64,000 bases of DNA. It comes from Thermaurantimonas sp046295455. GTDB taxonomy: Bacteria; Bacteroidota; Bacteroidia; Flavobacteriales; Schleiferiaceae. The notes under the pieces were generated by a model that did no database searches, was not told the DNA's origin, and was given only the letters and a program-made list of their open reading frames with translations. The stretch is taken from positions 27,774 through 91,773 of the forward strand of contig JBKBNI010000009.1 of NCBI GenBank assembly GCA_046295455.1. The letters are read 5' to 3'. This document shows positions 33,591 through 43,118 of this stretch, piece after piece (position 1 is the stretch's first letter; each line of letters begins with the position of its first letter). The translations under genes were made by a program, and so were the position numbers.

Positions 33591-33998
33591 TTAATAGTCG
33601 GTTTTATCCTTTTTACTGTACCTCCCAAGACTCTGTGCAAGGCCGTGGAGAAGCCCGCTGATCAGCGAAACAAAAAAACTGTACAACAAAGCACTCCAAA
33701 AACCACTCACCTCAAATCCACTGACCAAATTGGCTGCAATGAGAATGACAATAGCATTAATCGCAAAAAGAAATATCCCAAAGGTCACCAGAGTTACAGG
33801 TAAGGTTAGGAGGATGAGAAGCGGTTTGATTGTTATGTTGAATATTCCCAAAACAAGGGCTACAATAAAAGCGGCAAGTATATCTCTCAAATGGACTCCC
33901 GGGGTGATATAAGACGCTAAAAAGAAACTCAATGTACTCACAGCCAGCCGAATGTGAAACGGAGGCTCATTGAGCGACATATTAAACTGGACTTTCAT
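33591..33998 (-). CDS. Four-span membrane protein of the phage-holin-like PF04020 family
   Basis: A 135-residue membrane protein with four hydrophobic segments. NITIKPLLILLTLPVTLVTF followed by FAINAIVILIAANLVSGFEV is the typical core of the family named after mycobacterial 4-TMS holins, which is widespread in ordinary bacterial chromosomes. No phage genes are near, so it is almost certainly a housekeeping membrane protein, not a holin. It is the last gene of the sucA-sucB-ccmB group, 9 bases after ccmB. Function unknown. Confidence 0.85.
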   Translation of the reverse strand: MKVQFNMSLNEPPFHIRLAVSTLSFFLASYITPGVHLRDILAAFIVALVLGIFNITIKPLLILLTLPVTLVTFGIFLFAINAIVILIAANLVSGFEVSGFWSALLYSFFVSLISGLLHGLAQSLGRYSKKDKTDY

Positions 33999-34007
33999 CA
34001 GGCTAAT

Positions 34008-34658
34008 TTATTCTTTCCAAAGAAACTGAAAAAGCACAATACTTAAAACCAATGTTATACCATCGACCAATAAGGAGGCCAAAATAAACCTGCCACTCTC
34101 CGCACTGATCAACAAGGCTTCGCTGATTCGAATCAGTATCAACAGCTGAGGCAGCAGCAGCGGAAATGACAATACGGCCATGATGGCAGCATTGCCTTGT
34201 GCAGAGGCTGAGATACCGGCAATAAGAGTAAGCGTAGTACCAAAAGCCAATGCCCCGAGGGTGCTGATGGTCATCAGATATCTGATAGGAAAGCCGGTCT
34301 GAAATAGCAGATCAAACAGCCATGTTGTAAACCATGAGATAATGGTGAGCAAAATGCAGTTGAAGAGAATTTTGGAAACAATAAGGAGTGTGGGCGGAGT
34401 CGTCTGGTAGTAAAAGACAAAGCGGTGAGAGGTTTCTCGAATCAGACTTCGGGATGTGATGGTTACAGCTCCAAATCCCAAAACAATCCAAAAGACTGAT
34501 ATGGATACCCGGGGAGCAACATCAGACTTCAGCATCATATACGCGATGAATGCAGACGATGTGATGTAAAGCAAGAGTGAGAAAAACTGGTGTTTTTCCC
34601 GCCATTCGATTTTAAAATCTGTCCGCAGCAGTTTCAGAATCTGCCGTAAGTAGAGCAT
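34008..34658 (-). CDS. ccmB: Heme exporter protein B-like permease
   Basis: A 216-residue permease with six hydrophobic segments. FKIEWREKHQFFSLLLYI at the N-terminus and SRSLIRETSHRFVFYYQTTP after the second helix fit CcmB, the membrane subunit of the CcmABC exporter needed for cytochrome c maturation. ccmA, ccmC and the rest of the pathway are not in the window; in Bacteroidota ccm genes are often split up. It follows sucB by 3 bases and precedes the holin-like gene by 9, so it may be transcribed with the 2-oxoglutarate dehydrogenase genes. Confidence 0.85.
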   Translation of the reverse strand: MLYLRQILKLLRTDFKIEWREKHQFFSLLLYITSSAFIAYMMLKSDVAPRVSISVFWIVLGFGAVTITSRSLIRETSHRFVFYYQTTPPTLLIVSKILFNCILLTIISWFTTWLFDLLFQTGFPIRYLMTISTLGALAFGTTLTLIAGISASAQGNAAIMAVLSFPLLLPQLLILIRISEALLISAESGRFILASLLVDGITLVLSIVLFQFLWKE

Positions 34659-34661
34659 GAT

Positions 34662-35918
34662 TTACAATTCTAATGCTTTGCGCGGATCATTATTCATAAG
34701 TTTTTCGACAGGGTTTTCGAGACATTCTTTCACATGAACGAGAAAGCCTACGGATTCCCGTCCATCGATGATGCGATGGTCATAGCTCAGTGCAACATAC
34801 ATCACCGGGCGTATGACGATCTGACCTTCACGCACGACAGGCCGCTCGACAATGTTGTGCATACCGAGAATTGCCGATTGCGGAGGATTGATGATTGGCG
34901 TCGAAAGCATTGAGCCGAATACACCGCCGTTGGTGATGGTAAAGGTGCCGCCGGTCATCTCATCTACTGTAATTACACCATCCCGCACGCGGGTAGCAAG
35001 GCGTTTTATTTCCTTTTCCACACCGGCAAAAGACATATTTTCGGCATTTCTCAGCACAGGTACCATCAATCCCTTTGGCCCGCTCACTGCAATCGAAATA
35101 TCACAGTAGTCAAAAGTCACCATTTCCTCCCCGTCGATCATAGAATTGACTTGCGGAAAGCTTTTCAATGCGCTCACACATGCTCTGGTGAAGAATGACA
35201 TAAATCCAAGACCTACGCCGTGCTTCGCTGCAAAGGCATCTTTAAACTCTGCCCGAAGGTCGAAAATGGCTTTCATGTCTACCTCGTTAAAGGTCGTTAG
35301 CATGGCCGTTTCATTTTTGACAGACACCAGACGTTCGGAGAGTTTACGACGAAGGGCTGACATTCTTCTTCGTTCGGATTGCCGGCTACCGGTTCCGGGT
35401 GTTCCCATTGATGCGCGTCCCTTGGTCTCGTCAGCCGCTCTTATCACATCGGCTTTTGTAATCCGGCCATCTCTTCCGCTGCCTTTGGACAGTGTCACAC
35501 CGGTCTCTTCCATCAGTTTTTTTGCCGCTGGTGAAGGTACACCGGCTGCATAAGAGGCCGGCTTCAAGTCTTTTTCAGTTGTAGGGTTCGGTTGGGGTGC
35601 TGCAGCAGTATCTGCTTTTTGAGTGGCTGCTTCCGACGTGTCGGATTTGGATTTTGAAGGCGATTCTCCGGCTGATTTCACTGCAGCTGTGTCAATGGTG
35701 CAGATGACATCGCCTACGGCTACAGTAGTACCTTCCGGTACCAGAATTTTGATTGTCCCGGAGGCCTCAGCCGGTAGTGCAAGAGTAGCTTTATCGCTGT
35801 CTATTTCAGCTATTTCCTGGTCTTTTTCTACGTAATCGCCGTCTTTTACCAGCCATTGTGCTATTTCTACTTCGGAGATTGATTCGCCCGGAGAGGGCAC
35901 TTTCATTTCTAATATCAT
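34662..35918 (-). CDS. sucB: Dihydrolipoyllysine succinyltransferase (E2 of 2-oxoglutarate dehydrogenase)
   Basis: E2o (418 residues) transfers the succinyl group to CoA in the TCA cycle. Residues 1-75 are a lipoyl domain with Lys43 in EIDSDKATLAL. A long Ala/Pro/Thr-rich linker (90-115) leads to the E3-binding domain (SYAAGVPSPAAKKLMEETGV, GRDGRITKADV) and the catalytic core, with ALSYDHRIIDGRE holding the active-site His and Asp. The N-terminus MILEMKVPSPGESISEVE is typical of OdhB. It follows sucA by 26 bases. E3 (lpd) is not in the window. Confidence 0.97.
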   Translation of the reverse strand: MILEMKVPSPGESISEVEIAQWLVKDGDYVEKDQEIAEIDSDKATLALPAEASGTIKILVPEGTTVAVGDVICTIDTAAVKSAGESPSKSKSDTSEAATQKADTAAAPQPNPTTEKDLKPASYAAGVPSPAAKKLMEETGVTLSKGSGRDGRITKADVIRAADETKGRASMGTPGTGSRQSERRRMSALRRKLSERLVSVKNETAMLTTFNEVDMKAIFDLRAEFKDAFAAKHGVGLGFMSFFTRACVSALKSFPQVNSMIDGEEMVTFDYCDISIAVSGPKGLMVPVLRNAENMSFAGVEKEIKRLATRVRDGVITVDEMTGGTFTITNGGVFGSMLSTPIINPPQSAILGMHNIVERPVVREGQIVIRPVMYVALSYDHRIIDGRESVGFLVHVKECLENPVEKLMNNDPRKALEL

Positions 35919-35944
35919 GGGTTATTGTTGTTTTTAATGTATGG

Positions 35945-38707
35945 TTAGATGCTAAATACTTTTTTGATGATGCGCTTTTGGAGGGCTACTGAAGCCTGAT
36001 GAGATCCACTCGCAGGACTTGCACTTGCAGCAGGGCTTACGACGATGAAATCTTTAACCGGGAATTTGATTCGCATGTAATAGTAAGCTCCCATATTGGC
36101 AGGTTCTTCCTGTGCCCATATTATTTTGCTGGCATTGGGATAGGATTGAATAATGCTTTCAATCATTGCTGTGGGAAGAGGATAGAGTTGTTCAATCCGT
36201 ATCAAGGCTGTATCTCGGTGATTTTCTTTTTCGCGTTCTTCAAGGAGCTCGTAGTACAACTTACCTGACATAAATACCAATTTGGTCACCTGAGCCTTAT
36301 CCTCAATAAAGTGATCATCGATAACCTCCCTGAAGTGGCCGGTTTCCAATTCTTCCAATGTACTTGTTGCAAGTGGATGTCGCAGGAGTGATTTAGGTGA
36401 CATCAGTACAACAGGCTTTCTGAATGGCCAGGCAAACTGCCGACGAAGCATATGAAAGAGCTGAGCCGGAGTAGTCAGATTGCAAACGACCATATTAAGT
36501 TGTGCGCAGAGTTGTAAAAATCGCTCTAAACGAGCGCTTGAATGCTCGGCACCTTGCCCTTCGTAGCCGTGAGGGAGGTACATTACCAGACCATTTTGTA
36601 CTGCCCACTTATCTTCCGCTGCAGAGATAAATTGGTCAATGATTATTTGAGCTCCGTTGGCAAAATCTCCAAACTGCGCTTCCCAAATTACCAGATGGTT
36701 TGGCCTGGCCAAGGCGTATCCATATTCAAATCCCAGAACGCCGTATTCACTCAGGTGGGAATTGTAAATTTCGAATCGTGCCTGTCCGGGTTGTATATGG
36801 TTTAGTTGAATGATTTCTTCTTCAGAATCTTCTACCAAAATGACTGCGTGGCGGTGGGAGAAGGTGCCTCGCTCGACATCCTCACCCGATATCCGCACCG
36901 GAATTCCGTCGAGTAGGAGTGTACCGTAGGCCATAAGTTCTGCCATACCCCAGTCCAAGGCATTGCGTTCCTCGACCATCTTTCTCCTGTCTTCGACCAA
37001 TCGAAGTACTTTGTTAAAAAATTTTTTATCCTCCGGAAGGGATGTTAGAGCTTTGGCTACTTTCATGAGTTTTTCACGACTGACTCCTGTTTGAGGTGAA
37101 GACAGAAAATCCTCTCTCTTCGCCCTTCTGAAGCCTTTCCAGTCCTCTTCAAGAAAGGGGGTAATCCGGTTTTTTTCAATTTTTTTCGACTCGTCGTAGC
37201 GCATTTCGAGAATCGCCTTGAAGTCAGCATCCATTTTTTTCAGAAATTCCTCATCCACCAATCCTTCATCCTTGAGCTTTTTCATGTAGATATCTCTGGG
37301 ATTGGGGTGCTTAGCAATGATTTTATAAAGAAGAGGTTGAGTAAATCGCGGTTCGTCGCCCTCGTTGTGGCCGTACTTTCGGTAGCATAGCAAGTCAATG
37401 AAGATGTCGCGTAAAAACCGTTGTCTGTACTCGATGGCAAACTTTGCGACGTGTACCAACGCTTCTGTATCGTCTCCATTGACGTGAAATACAGGTGCAA
37501 GTATGACTTTGGCTATATCTGTGCAGTAGGTACTCGAACGTGCGTCGAGATAATTGGTCGTAAAACCTACCTGATTGTTGATCACAAAATGTATTGTTCC
37601 TCCGGTTCGGTAGCCCTCGAGTATTTCCATCTGAATGACTTCGTACACAATTCCCTGGGCTGCAATGGCTGCGTCCCCGTGAATCAAGATGGGTAGCAAA
37701 GCCGACATATCGCCCTGATACTGGTAGTCTATCCGCGCACGGGCTATACCTTCTACCACAGCATTTACTGCTTCCAGATGCGAGGGATTGGGAGCCAGGG
37801 TAAGGCGTATCTGTTTGCTGTCATCCAATACTTTGATGCTACTGTATCCAAGGTGGTACTTGACATCCCCGTCAAAATCCTCCTCCTCATACTCCTTGCC
37901 TTCAAATTCGGAGAAGATATCGCGCTGGGTCTTACCAAAAATATTGGTAAGCACATTGAGCCGTCCTCTGTGAGCCATTCCCATTACAACCTCTTTAACT
38001 CCCAGAAATGCTCCGTGATTGATAGCCATATCGAGGGCCGGAATCAGCGATTCAGCTCCTTCTACAGAGAAGCGTTTTTGACCGACGAATTTGGTGTTCA
38101 GAAAGGTTTCGAAGCCCACGGCTTCGGTGAGTTTGGTCAGAATATGTTTTTTTTGTTCTGCCGTGAAGTTAGGGAGGTTTTCATTCTCATTGAGCCGGTC
38201 AATGATCCACTTTCTGCGTTCGACATCTCGGATATACATGTATTCCACACCAATGGACCGGCAATACACATTTTTCAGATGTTCAATGATTCTCCTCAGA
38301 GGCGCTGCATTTGGCATCCCAAGCTCACGTGCCGCCTCGAATGACGTATCGAGATCAGAGGCGTCGAGTCCGAAATTTTCCAGATCAAGCGTTGGCGAAT
38401 ATTTCCGTCGGGCACGGACAGGATTGGTTTCTGTAAACAGGTGACCTCTCTGACGGTAAGCGTTGATAAGTTCGATCACTCTAAATTCCTTAACCAGGTG
38501 AGAGTTATCTGCGGGTACTGTTATAGTCTTTTCTATTACACTAACTTTATCGGCAGGGGAGCCACTGGCATATTCATTGGCAAAATCAAATCCCTGGAAA
38601 AAAGCCCGCCACGAAGGCTCAATGATGTCAGGATTTTCTAAATATTGATTATATAAATCTTCAAAAAACTGCAAGTGAGCAGTGTTTAAAAAAGAGAACC
38701 TATCCAT
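35945..38707 (-). CDS. sucA: 2-oxoglutarate dehydrogenase E1 component
   Basis: E1o (920 residues) is the thiamine-diphosphate enzyme that decarboxylates 2-oxoglutarate and passes succinyl to E2. The N-terminal helix FLNTAHLQFFEDLYNQYLENP is followed by the ThDP domains: VVMGMAHRGRLNVL, HGDAAIAAQGIVYEVIQM, VINNQVGFTTNYLDARSS, and later WEAQFGDFANGAQ and YLPHGYEGQGAEHSSARLE. All are intact and the length is standard. It heads the sucA-sucB-ccmB-holin-like group. A TAGTTTTG element is 49 bases upstream of the ATG. Confidence 0.97.
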   Translation of the reverse strand: MDRFSFLNTAHLQFFEDLYNQYLENPDIIEPSWRAFFQGFDFANEYASGSPADKVSVIEKTITVPADNSHLVKEFRVIELINAYRQRGHLFTETNPVRARRKYSPTLDLENFGLDASDLDTSFEAARELGMPNAAPLRRIIEHLKNVYCRSIGVEYMYIRDVERRKWIIDRLNENENLPNFTAEQKKHILTKLTEAVGFETFLNTKFVGQKRFSVEGAESLIPALDMAINHGAFLGVKEVVMGMAHRGRLNVLTNIFGKTQRDIFSEFEGKEYEEEDFDGDVKYHLGYSSIKVLDDSKQIRLTLAPNPSHLEAVNAVVEGIARARIDYQYQGDMSALLPILIHGDAAIAAQGIVYEVIQMEILEGYRTGGTIHFVINNQVGFTTNYLDARSSTYCTDIAKVILAPVFHVNGDDTEALVHVAKFAIEYRQRFLRDIFIDLLCYRKYGHNEGDEPRFTQPLLYKIIAKHPNPRDIYMKKLKDEGLVDEEFLKKMDADFKAILEMRYDESKKIEKNRITPFLEEDWKGFRRAKREDFLSSPQTGVSREKLMKVAKALTSLPEDKKFFNKVLRLVEDRRKMVEERNALDWGMAELMAYGTLLLDGIPVRISGEDVERGTFSHRHAVILVEDSEEEIIQLNHIQPGQARFEIYNSHLSEYGVLGFEYGYALARPNHLVIWEAQFGDFANGAQIIIDQFISAAEDKWAVQNGLVMYLPHGYEGQGAEHSSARLERFLQLCAQLNMVVCNLTTPAQLFHMLRRQFAWPFRKPVVLMSPKSLLRHPLATSTLEELETGHFREVIDDHFIEDKAQVTKLVFMSGKLYYELLEEREKENHRDTALIRIEQLYPLPTAMIESIIQSYPNASKIIWAQEEPANMGAYYYMRIKFPVKDFIVVSPAASASPASGSHQASVALQKRIIKKVFSI

Positions 38708-38755
38708 GCAGGTACAGCTGTTAAAATTCTATAAGAAAAAACCTTAAAACAGGGT

Positions 38756-38763
38756 CAAAACTA
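38756..38763 (-). promoter_or_regulatory. Candidate -7 promoter element of sucA
   Basis: On the minus strand TAGTTTTG matches TAnnTTTG, 49 bases upstream of the sucA ATG. A -33 element is not clear, so this is a weak call. Confidence 0.35.
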
Positions 38764-38828
38764 CAATACAAATACTTAAATATTTCATTAATCGGAAAAG
38801 AATCAAGGCACCATATCCCTGTAAAAGC

Positions 38829-38860
38829 AGAAAAGCTGTCCTGTATTGGACAGCTTTTCT
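38829..38860 (-). terminator. Rho-independent terminator of the YugP-type protease gene
   Basis: AGAAAAGCTGTCC (38829-38841) pairs perfectly with its complement at 38848-38860 around a 6-base loop. It lies 24 bases after the protease stop on the minus strand. T runs flank it on both sides (TTTTCT then TTTTA on plus; TTTTCTGCTTTT on minus). Its core is shared with the rpmA terminator. Confidence 0.8.
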
Positions 38861-38883
38861 TTTAGTATGCCAAAAGTGATATG

Positions 38884-39570
38884 TTAATCTCTGTTGTTAA
38901 GAAATATCATAATGTAATACATCAGTTGGGCAAGAGATGCAAGTGCGGCCACAAGATAAGTATTTGCAGCCCATTTCAGAGCATCTTTGGCCATGTAGTG
39001 TTCTCGGGCAGAGGTGATTCCAACGTTTTCGAGCCATATAAGTGCTCTGTTACTGGCATCATATTCCACCGGAAGGGTGATCAGAGTAAATAATGTAATG
39101 GCACCCTGTAGGACAATGATCGTAAGCAGGACAGTTTGAATCGGAAAAGCATTTACGATTAACGAACCAAACAACATAAAGAGAAATATAAACGACAGCA
39201 TTCTGCTACTGAAGCTCACAACAGGAACCAAGGCAGATCGCATTTGAAGCCATGAGTAAGCAGTGGCATGCTGAACCGCATGACCTACTTCGTGGGCGGC
39301 TACTGCAGCAGCCGCTACAGATCGGCCATTGTACACATCAGGAGAGAGATTTACAGTCTTTTCAAGGGGATTGTAGTGGTCGGTCAATTTTCCAGGAACG
39401 CTAATTATTTTCACATCATATATGCCATGGTCGTGCAGCATTTTCTCAGCTACCTCTGCTCCCGTAAGGCCCGCGGCTACGGGCACACGGCTGTATTTTT
39501 CAAATTTTGATTTTAGCTTAAGTTGAACGATGTATCCTACTACGGCAAAAACGATCAGAATTAGTATCAT
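38884..39570 (-). CDS. YugP-type (PF04298) membrane zinc metallopeptidase
   Basis: A 228-residue membrane peptidase of the YugP/neutral zinc family. An N-terminal helix (ILILIVFAVVGYIVQ) is followed by GLTGAEVAEKMLHDHGIYDV, LTDHYNPLEKTVNLSPDVY and the active site AAHEVGHAVQHATAY. Two or three further helices make up the C-terminal half (SFIFLFMLFGSLIV, LLTIIVLQGAITLFTL). Substrates are unknown. ATG at 39570 (MILILIV) is preferred, as the longer frame would overlap the surE promoter region and starts with a poor signal. It is divergent from surE and ends before a strong terminator. Confidence 0.88.
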   Translation of the reverse strand: MILILIVFAVVGYIVQLKLKSKFEKYSRVPVAAGLTGAEVAEKMLHDHGIYDVKIISVPGKLTDHYNPLEKTVNLSPDVYNGRSVAAAAVAAHEVGHAVQHATAYSWLQMRSALVPVVSFSSRMLSFIFLFMLFGSLIVNAFPIQTVLLTIIVLQGAITLFTLITLPVEYDASNRALIWLENVGITSAREHYMAKDALKWAANTYLVAALASLAQLMYYIMIFLNNRD

Positions 39571-39639
39571 ATCCTCTATTTTTTGAACAAAAATAACAAA
39601 TCGCATGCCTGCCAAGAGACCGCTCACTTTGATATCTTC

Positions 39640-39647
39640 TATTTTTG
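39640..39647 (+). promoter_or_regulatory. Candidate -7 promoter element of surE
   Basis: TATTTTTG fits TAnnTTTG and lies 20 bases upstream of the surE ATG at 39667. It would drive the long surE-comEC block. No -33 match at the expected spacing was found. Confidence 0.4.
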
Positions 39648-39666
39648 CATGACATTAAGTAATGAA

Positions 39667-40467
39667 ATGAAAAAACCACTAATTCTGGTCTGCAATGACG
39701 ATGGAATCACCGCTCCGGGTATTCGCAGTCTGATAGACGCGGTGAGGAAAGTAGGAGACGTCGTAGTAGTGGCGCCGGATAAGCCTCAGTCAGGGATGGG
39801 CCATGCCATTACAATTAATTCGTCGCTTCGTTGCGACCCTATAAAGATCGATGATGGAGTCCAAAAGGAATATGCCTGCAGTGGAACACCGGTAGACTGT
39901 GTAAAGCTAGCCATATCCTATTTGCTGCCACGTAAGCCGGATCTGATCGTCTCAGGCATCAATCATGGATCAAATTCGTCGATCAACGTCATATACAGTG
40001 GCACGATGTCAGCAGCCGTAGAGGGTGCTTTAGAAAATATTCCATCCATCGGCTTTTCGCTCCTGGACTACGCCTGGGATGCTGATTTTTCCAAAGCGAA
40101 AAGATGGGTCCGCGTAATTTCAAAGATGGTCTTAAAACACGGACTGCCCAAGGGCATCTGTCTGAATGTCAACATTCCGAAGGTTGTAAATGATCAGGAA
40201 TACAGAGGAGTGCGCATATGTCGCCAGGCTGATGCGATCTGGGAGGAAGAAATCGACGTGCGTACAGACCCAAGAGGTCGCAGGTACTTCTGGCTATCCG
40301 GCCAGTTTGTAAACCACGATCCGGGTACCGACACCGACGAATATGCATTGAAAAATTACTTTATTTCCGTTGTACCAATCAATGTCGACTTTACGGCATA
40401 TGATCAGCTTCAAACCATGTCAAAATGGAATTTCGAAATTCAGAAATTCGCTCCCAGGGAAGCCTGA
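39667..40467 (+). CDS. surE: 5'/3'-nucleotidase SurE
   Basis: SurE (266 residues) is a metal-dependent survival nucleotidase acting on nucleoside monophosphates. The N-terminus ILVCNDDGITAPGIRSL with the metal Asp-Asp, the SGINHGSNSSINVIYSGTMS motif and the AVEGALENIPSIGFSL segment are all present. ATG at 39667 is chosen because it gives the conserved MKKPLILVCNDDG start. It heads a compact block of five overlapping or adjacent genes: surE, small membrane protein, lpxB, SpoIID-like, comEC. Confidence 0.96.
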   Translation: MKKPLILVCNDDGITAPGIRSLIDAVRKVGDVVVVAPDKPQSGMGHAITINSSLRCDPIKIDDGVQKEYACSGTPVDCVKLAISYLLPRKPDLIVSGINHGSNSSINVIYSGTMSAAVEGALENIPSIGFSLLDYAWDADFSKAKRWVRVISKMVLKHGLPKGICLNVNIPKVVNDQEYRGVRICRQADAIWEEEIDVRTDPRGRRYFWLSGQFVNHDPGTDTDEYALKNYFISVVPINVDFTAYDQLQTMSKWNFEIQKFAPREA

Positions 40468-40736
40468 TGGCAGGTGTATTTCTTGCGCTTGTGGCACCTA
40501 TTCTAAGTCTACTCGCATTGGTACTGAAATATCCAGTATTGTTGTCAGGTCAGGTCATTCTAACAGCGTCTGAGGTTAAGAATCTTCTCTTTCAGGTCAT
40601 AAGTCTTGGTCTTATTGTCAATGTGGGCCTTTTTTTTCTGTTTTTACGCAGACAAAAAGAGCATACTTCCCGAGGTATACTTTCGGCTACATTGATATTG
40701 CTAATTATATCAGTTATTCACAAATATTTGTTATAA
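40467..40736 (+). CDS. Small membrane protein downstream of surE
   Basis: An 89-residue protein with three hydrophobic segments (VFLALVAPILSLLALVL, LIVNVGLFFLFL, LSATLILLIISVI). Its ATG shares one base with the surE stop (TGATG), so translation is probably coupled; an upstream start would run inside surE. I do not recognise the family. A highly charged loop, RRQKEHTSRG, lies between the second and third segments. It could be a small accessory membrane protein but nothing indicates for what. Confidence 0.55.
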   Translation: MAGVFLALVAPILSLLALVLKYPVLLSGQVILTASEVKNLLFQVISLGLIVNVGLFFLFLRRQKEHTSRGILSATLILLIISVIHKYLL

Positions 40737-40801
40737 AATATTTTTAAAATTCTGAGACCGGGTTTTGAGCTGAATGTTTATTTGTTTTCTACTCCAAAAC
40801 T

Positions 40802-41914
40802 ATGAATTTTCTCTTGTTAGCGGGAGAGTCCTCGGGTGATTTGCACGGAGCAAATCTGATAAAAAATCTTCGGAAATTTTACCCCGAAAGTACTTTTTAC
40901 TGTTTTGGAGGTGACAAAATGGCAGAGGCTGGTGCTAGGCTTCTGCTTCACTACCGGGAAATGGCCTTTATGGGTTTCTACGAGGTGGTGAAAAATCTCC
41001 CTAAAATTCTTAAAAATTTAAATTATTGTAAAAACTGGATTACTGAAAACCGACCGGATGCAATTATTTACATTGACTTCCCAGGTTTTAATATGCGAAT
41101 AGCAAAATTTGCCAAAGCAAAGGGATACCTAAATATTTACTACATAAGCCCGCAAATATGGGCATGGAAAGAGCGAAGGGTTTACCAAATCAAAAGGGAT
41201 ATTGATTTGATGATTACCATATTGCCTTTTGAGAAAAATTTTTATGAGAAATACGATTATGCAGTAGAATATGTTGGCCACCCTTTGTATGATGCATTGG
41301 AGGAATATCTTAATCCATCACCTACCCAAAACAATAGACTATACGACATTGCCTTTTTACCGGGCAGCAGACTACAGGAAGTTCACAACATTTTACCCGT
41401 AATGGCTGAGACTGCCCGCCGAAATCCTGAATATTCATTTGTAGTTGCCGGAGCACCCTCTGTAGACAAAAACATCTATGCTTCACACATATCTGCTATC
41501 ACCAATATTGAACTTCACTTTGGGAAGACCTATGAATTGCTAAGCTGCTCCAAAGCTGCTATCGTAACCTCAGGCACTGCCACACTGGAAACAGCTCTAC
41601 TGGGTGTACCCCTTGCAGTAGTTTACAAGGGTAGTCCTGTGAGCTATTGGATCGCTAAACAACTCGTAAAAGTCAAATACATTTCTCTGGTAAATCTCAT
41701 ACTGGGCAAAGAAGCCGTCCCGGAATTGATTCAATCCGAATGTTCGGTCTACAAGGTGGAGGACTGGGTGCGAAAACTTCTCGAAGATCAGAAAGTAATA
41801 GAAGCTCAAAAGGCAGAATTTATGAAACTCCGTGAAATATTAGGAGGAAAAGGCGCATCTAAAAGAGCGGCCACAGCCATATACAACTATATCGAAAGGA
41901 ATAAAAATGCGTAA
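40802..41914 (+). CDS. lpxB: Lipid-A-disaccharide synthase
   Basis: LpxB (370 residues) joins UDP-2,3-diacylglucosamine and lipid X to make the lipid A disaccharide on the inner face of the inner membrane. LLLAGESSGDLHGANLIKNL, FGGDKMAEAGARLL, the YIDFPGFNMRIAKFAK region, YYISPQIWAWKERRV and the LPGSRLQEV segment are all typical GT19 signatures. SGTATLETALLGVPLAVVYK matches the UDP-binding region. The start is ATG at 40802. It overlaps the following gene by 8 bases. The organism therefore makes a lipid A type outer membrane. Confidence 0.97.
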   Translation: MNFLLLAGESSGDLHGANLIKNLRKFYPESTFYCFGGDKMAEAGARLLLHYREMAFMGFYEVVKNLPKILKNLNYCKNWITENRPDAIIYIDFPGFNMRIAKFAKAKGYLNIYYISPQIWAWKERRVYQIKRDIDLMITILPFEKNFYEKYDYAVEYVGHPLYDALEEYLNPSPTQNNRLYDIAFLPGSRLQEVHNILPVMAETARRNPEYSFVVAGAPSVDKNIYASHISAITNIELHFGKTYELLSCSKAAIVTSGTATLETALLGVPLAVVYKGSPVSYWIAKQLVKVKYISLVNLILGKEAVPELIQSECSVYKVEDWVRKLLEDQKVIEAQKAEFMKLREILGGKGASKRAATAIYNYIERNKNA

Positions 41915-43118
41915 CGCTATCCTCATTATTCTATGTATCATATTTGCTTGCTATCGAATTCATGGCGAGCCATGGGATATACGGGTACGCCTGTTTAGTA
42001 ATGAAAATTTTTCTGAGTGTTTATTTAGAGTAAAAAACGGGTCATATCACATTCTGGCACTCGGGCAAAATCGAGAGCTTGTCGATACAATATTTACAGT
42101 ACATTCAACCTCGGAAAATACCTTATTTTTTGTTCAAAAGACAGGTCAGCATATACACCTTAAAGTCGGAAAAAAATCACTCGGAAAATTCTATGCTTTG
42201 GCCTTTTGTTCTGAAGACACATCTTCGAATTTTTTGATTCACATAAATAAAAAAGAGCGATGGTATGATGGTTCTCTCCTCTTGTGGCCGCAAAATCAAA
42301 ATCTCATAGCCGTCAATCAGGTAAACATAGAGCAATATGTAGCCGGAGTGGTAGAATCTGAGGGCGGAAATGTAGATCAGCTGGAGTATTTTAAAGCACA
42401 AGCGGTACTGGCCCGAACTTTCGCCATACGAAATATAAATAAACACATCAAAGAAGGGTATAACCTGAAAGATGATATTTCATCACAAGTCTATCACAGC
42501 AGGGCTTACTTTCGAAATGCTGAATCGATAAAACGGGCCGTAGCCGAAACACGTGATACCATAGTGGTAGATTCAGAGACAGGAGATCCGATTTTCGCAG
42601 CTTTTCATGCAAACAGCGGAGGTTACACGGTGTGTGCTGAAGACGCCTGGCACCGAAAACTACCCAACTTGAAAGCAAAACGGGATCCATACTCCGAAGG
42701 CATGAGCTCCTATGAATGGATCAAACGTCTGCCGAAAAAGGAAGTACAGGAGTATATTGCTCGTAAACTTCAATTACAAATTACAAGGGATTTGGTGGAT
42801 GCTATCGATTCATTTGCCCAGCCTAACCGATTAAATCACTTTTATTTTAATGGCAAATCTTTTCCATTAAGGGACTTTAGATTTCACTTTCACCTTAGGT
42901 CTACCTTTTTCGACATACAGCCGGAAGGAGATTATTACATACTAAAAGGCAGAGGAAACGGCCACGGTGTCGGAATGTCTCAGGAAGGTGCTATTAATAT
43001 GGCTTCTCAAGGTTTTGAATATCGCGATATCATTTATTTTTACTATGAAAATATAAGATTTGAAAGCCTCCATAGCTACAGACTCTTATATACCGAGGCC
43101 CCACCATTGGCTTTTTAA
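41907..43118 (+). CDS. SpoIID/LytB-domain protein
   Basis: A 403-residue exported protein (signal AILIILCIIFACYRIHG). The SpoIID domain spans about residues 130-395: VEQYVAGVVESEGGN (as IEQYVAG), FKAQAVLARTFAI, AAFHANSGGYT, and GRGNGHGVGMSQEGA near the C-terminus. In Bacillus, SpoIID is a lytic transglycosylase that trims peptidoglycan; in Gram-negative Bacteroidota related proteins are likely amidase-enhancer or transglycosylase-like. The ATG is preceded by AAAGGA 7 bases upstream, one of the better ribosome sites in the window. It overlaps lpxB by 8 bases and comEC by 59. Confidence 0.9.
   Translation: MRNAILIILCIIFACYRIHGEPWDIRVRLFSNENFSECLFRVKNGSYHILALGQNRELVDTIFTVHSTSENTLFFVQKTGQHIHLKVGKKSLGKFYALAFCSEDTSSNFLIHINKKERWYDGSLLLWPQNQNLIAVNQVNIEQYVAGVVESEGGNVDQLEYFKAQAVLARTFAIRNINKHIKEGYNLKDDISSQVYHSRAYFRNAESIKRAVAETRDTIVVDSETGDPIFAAFHANSGGYTVCAEDAWHRKLPNLKAKRDPYSEGMSSYEWIKRLPKKEVQEYIARKLQLQITRDLVDAIDSFAQPNRLNHFYFNGKSFPLRDFRFHFHLRSTFFDIQPEGDYYILKGRGNGHGVGMSQEGAINMASQGFEYRDIIYFYYENIRFESLHSYRLLYTEAPPLAF

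Noticed and set aside
33591..33998. Holin-like gene as a prophage marker
   Set aside because: No other phage gene is near and PF04020 proteins are common chromosomal membrane proteins.
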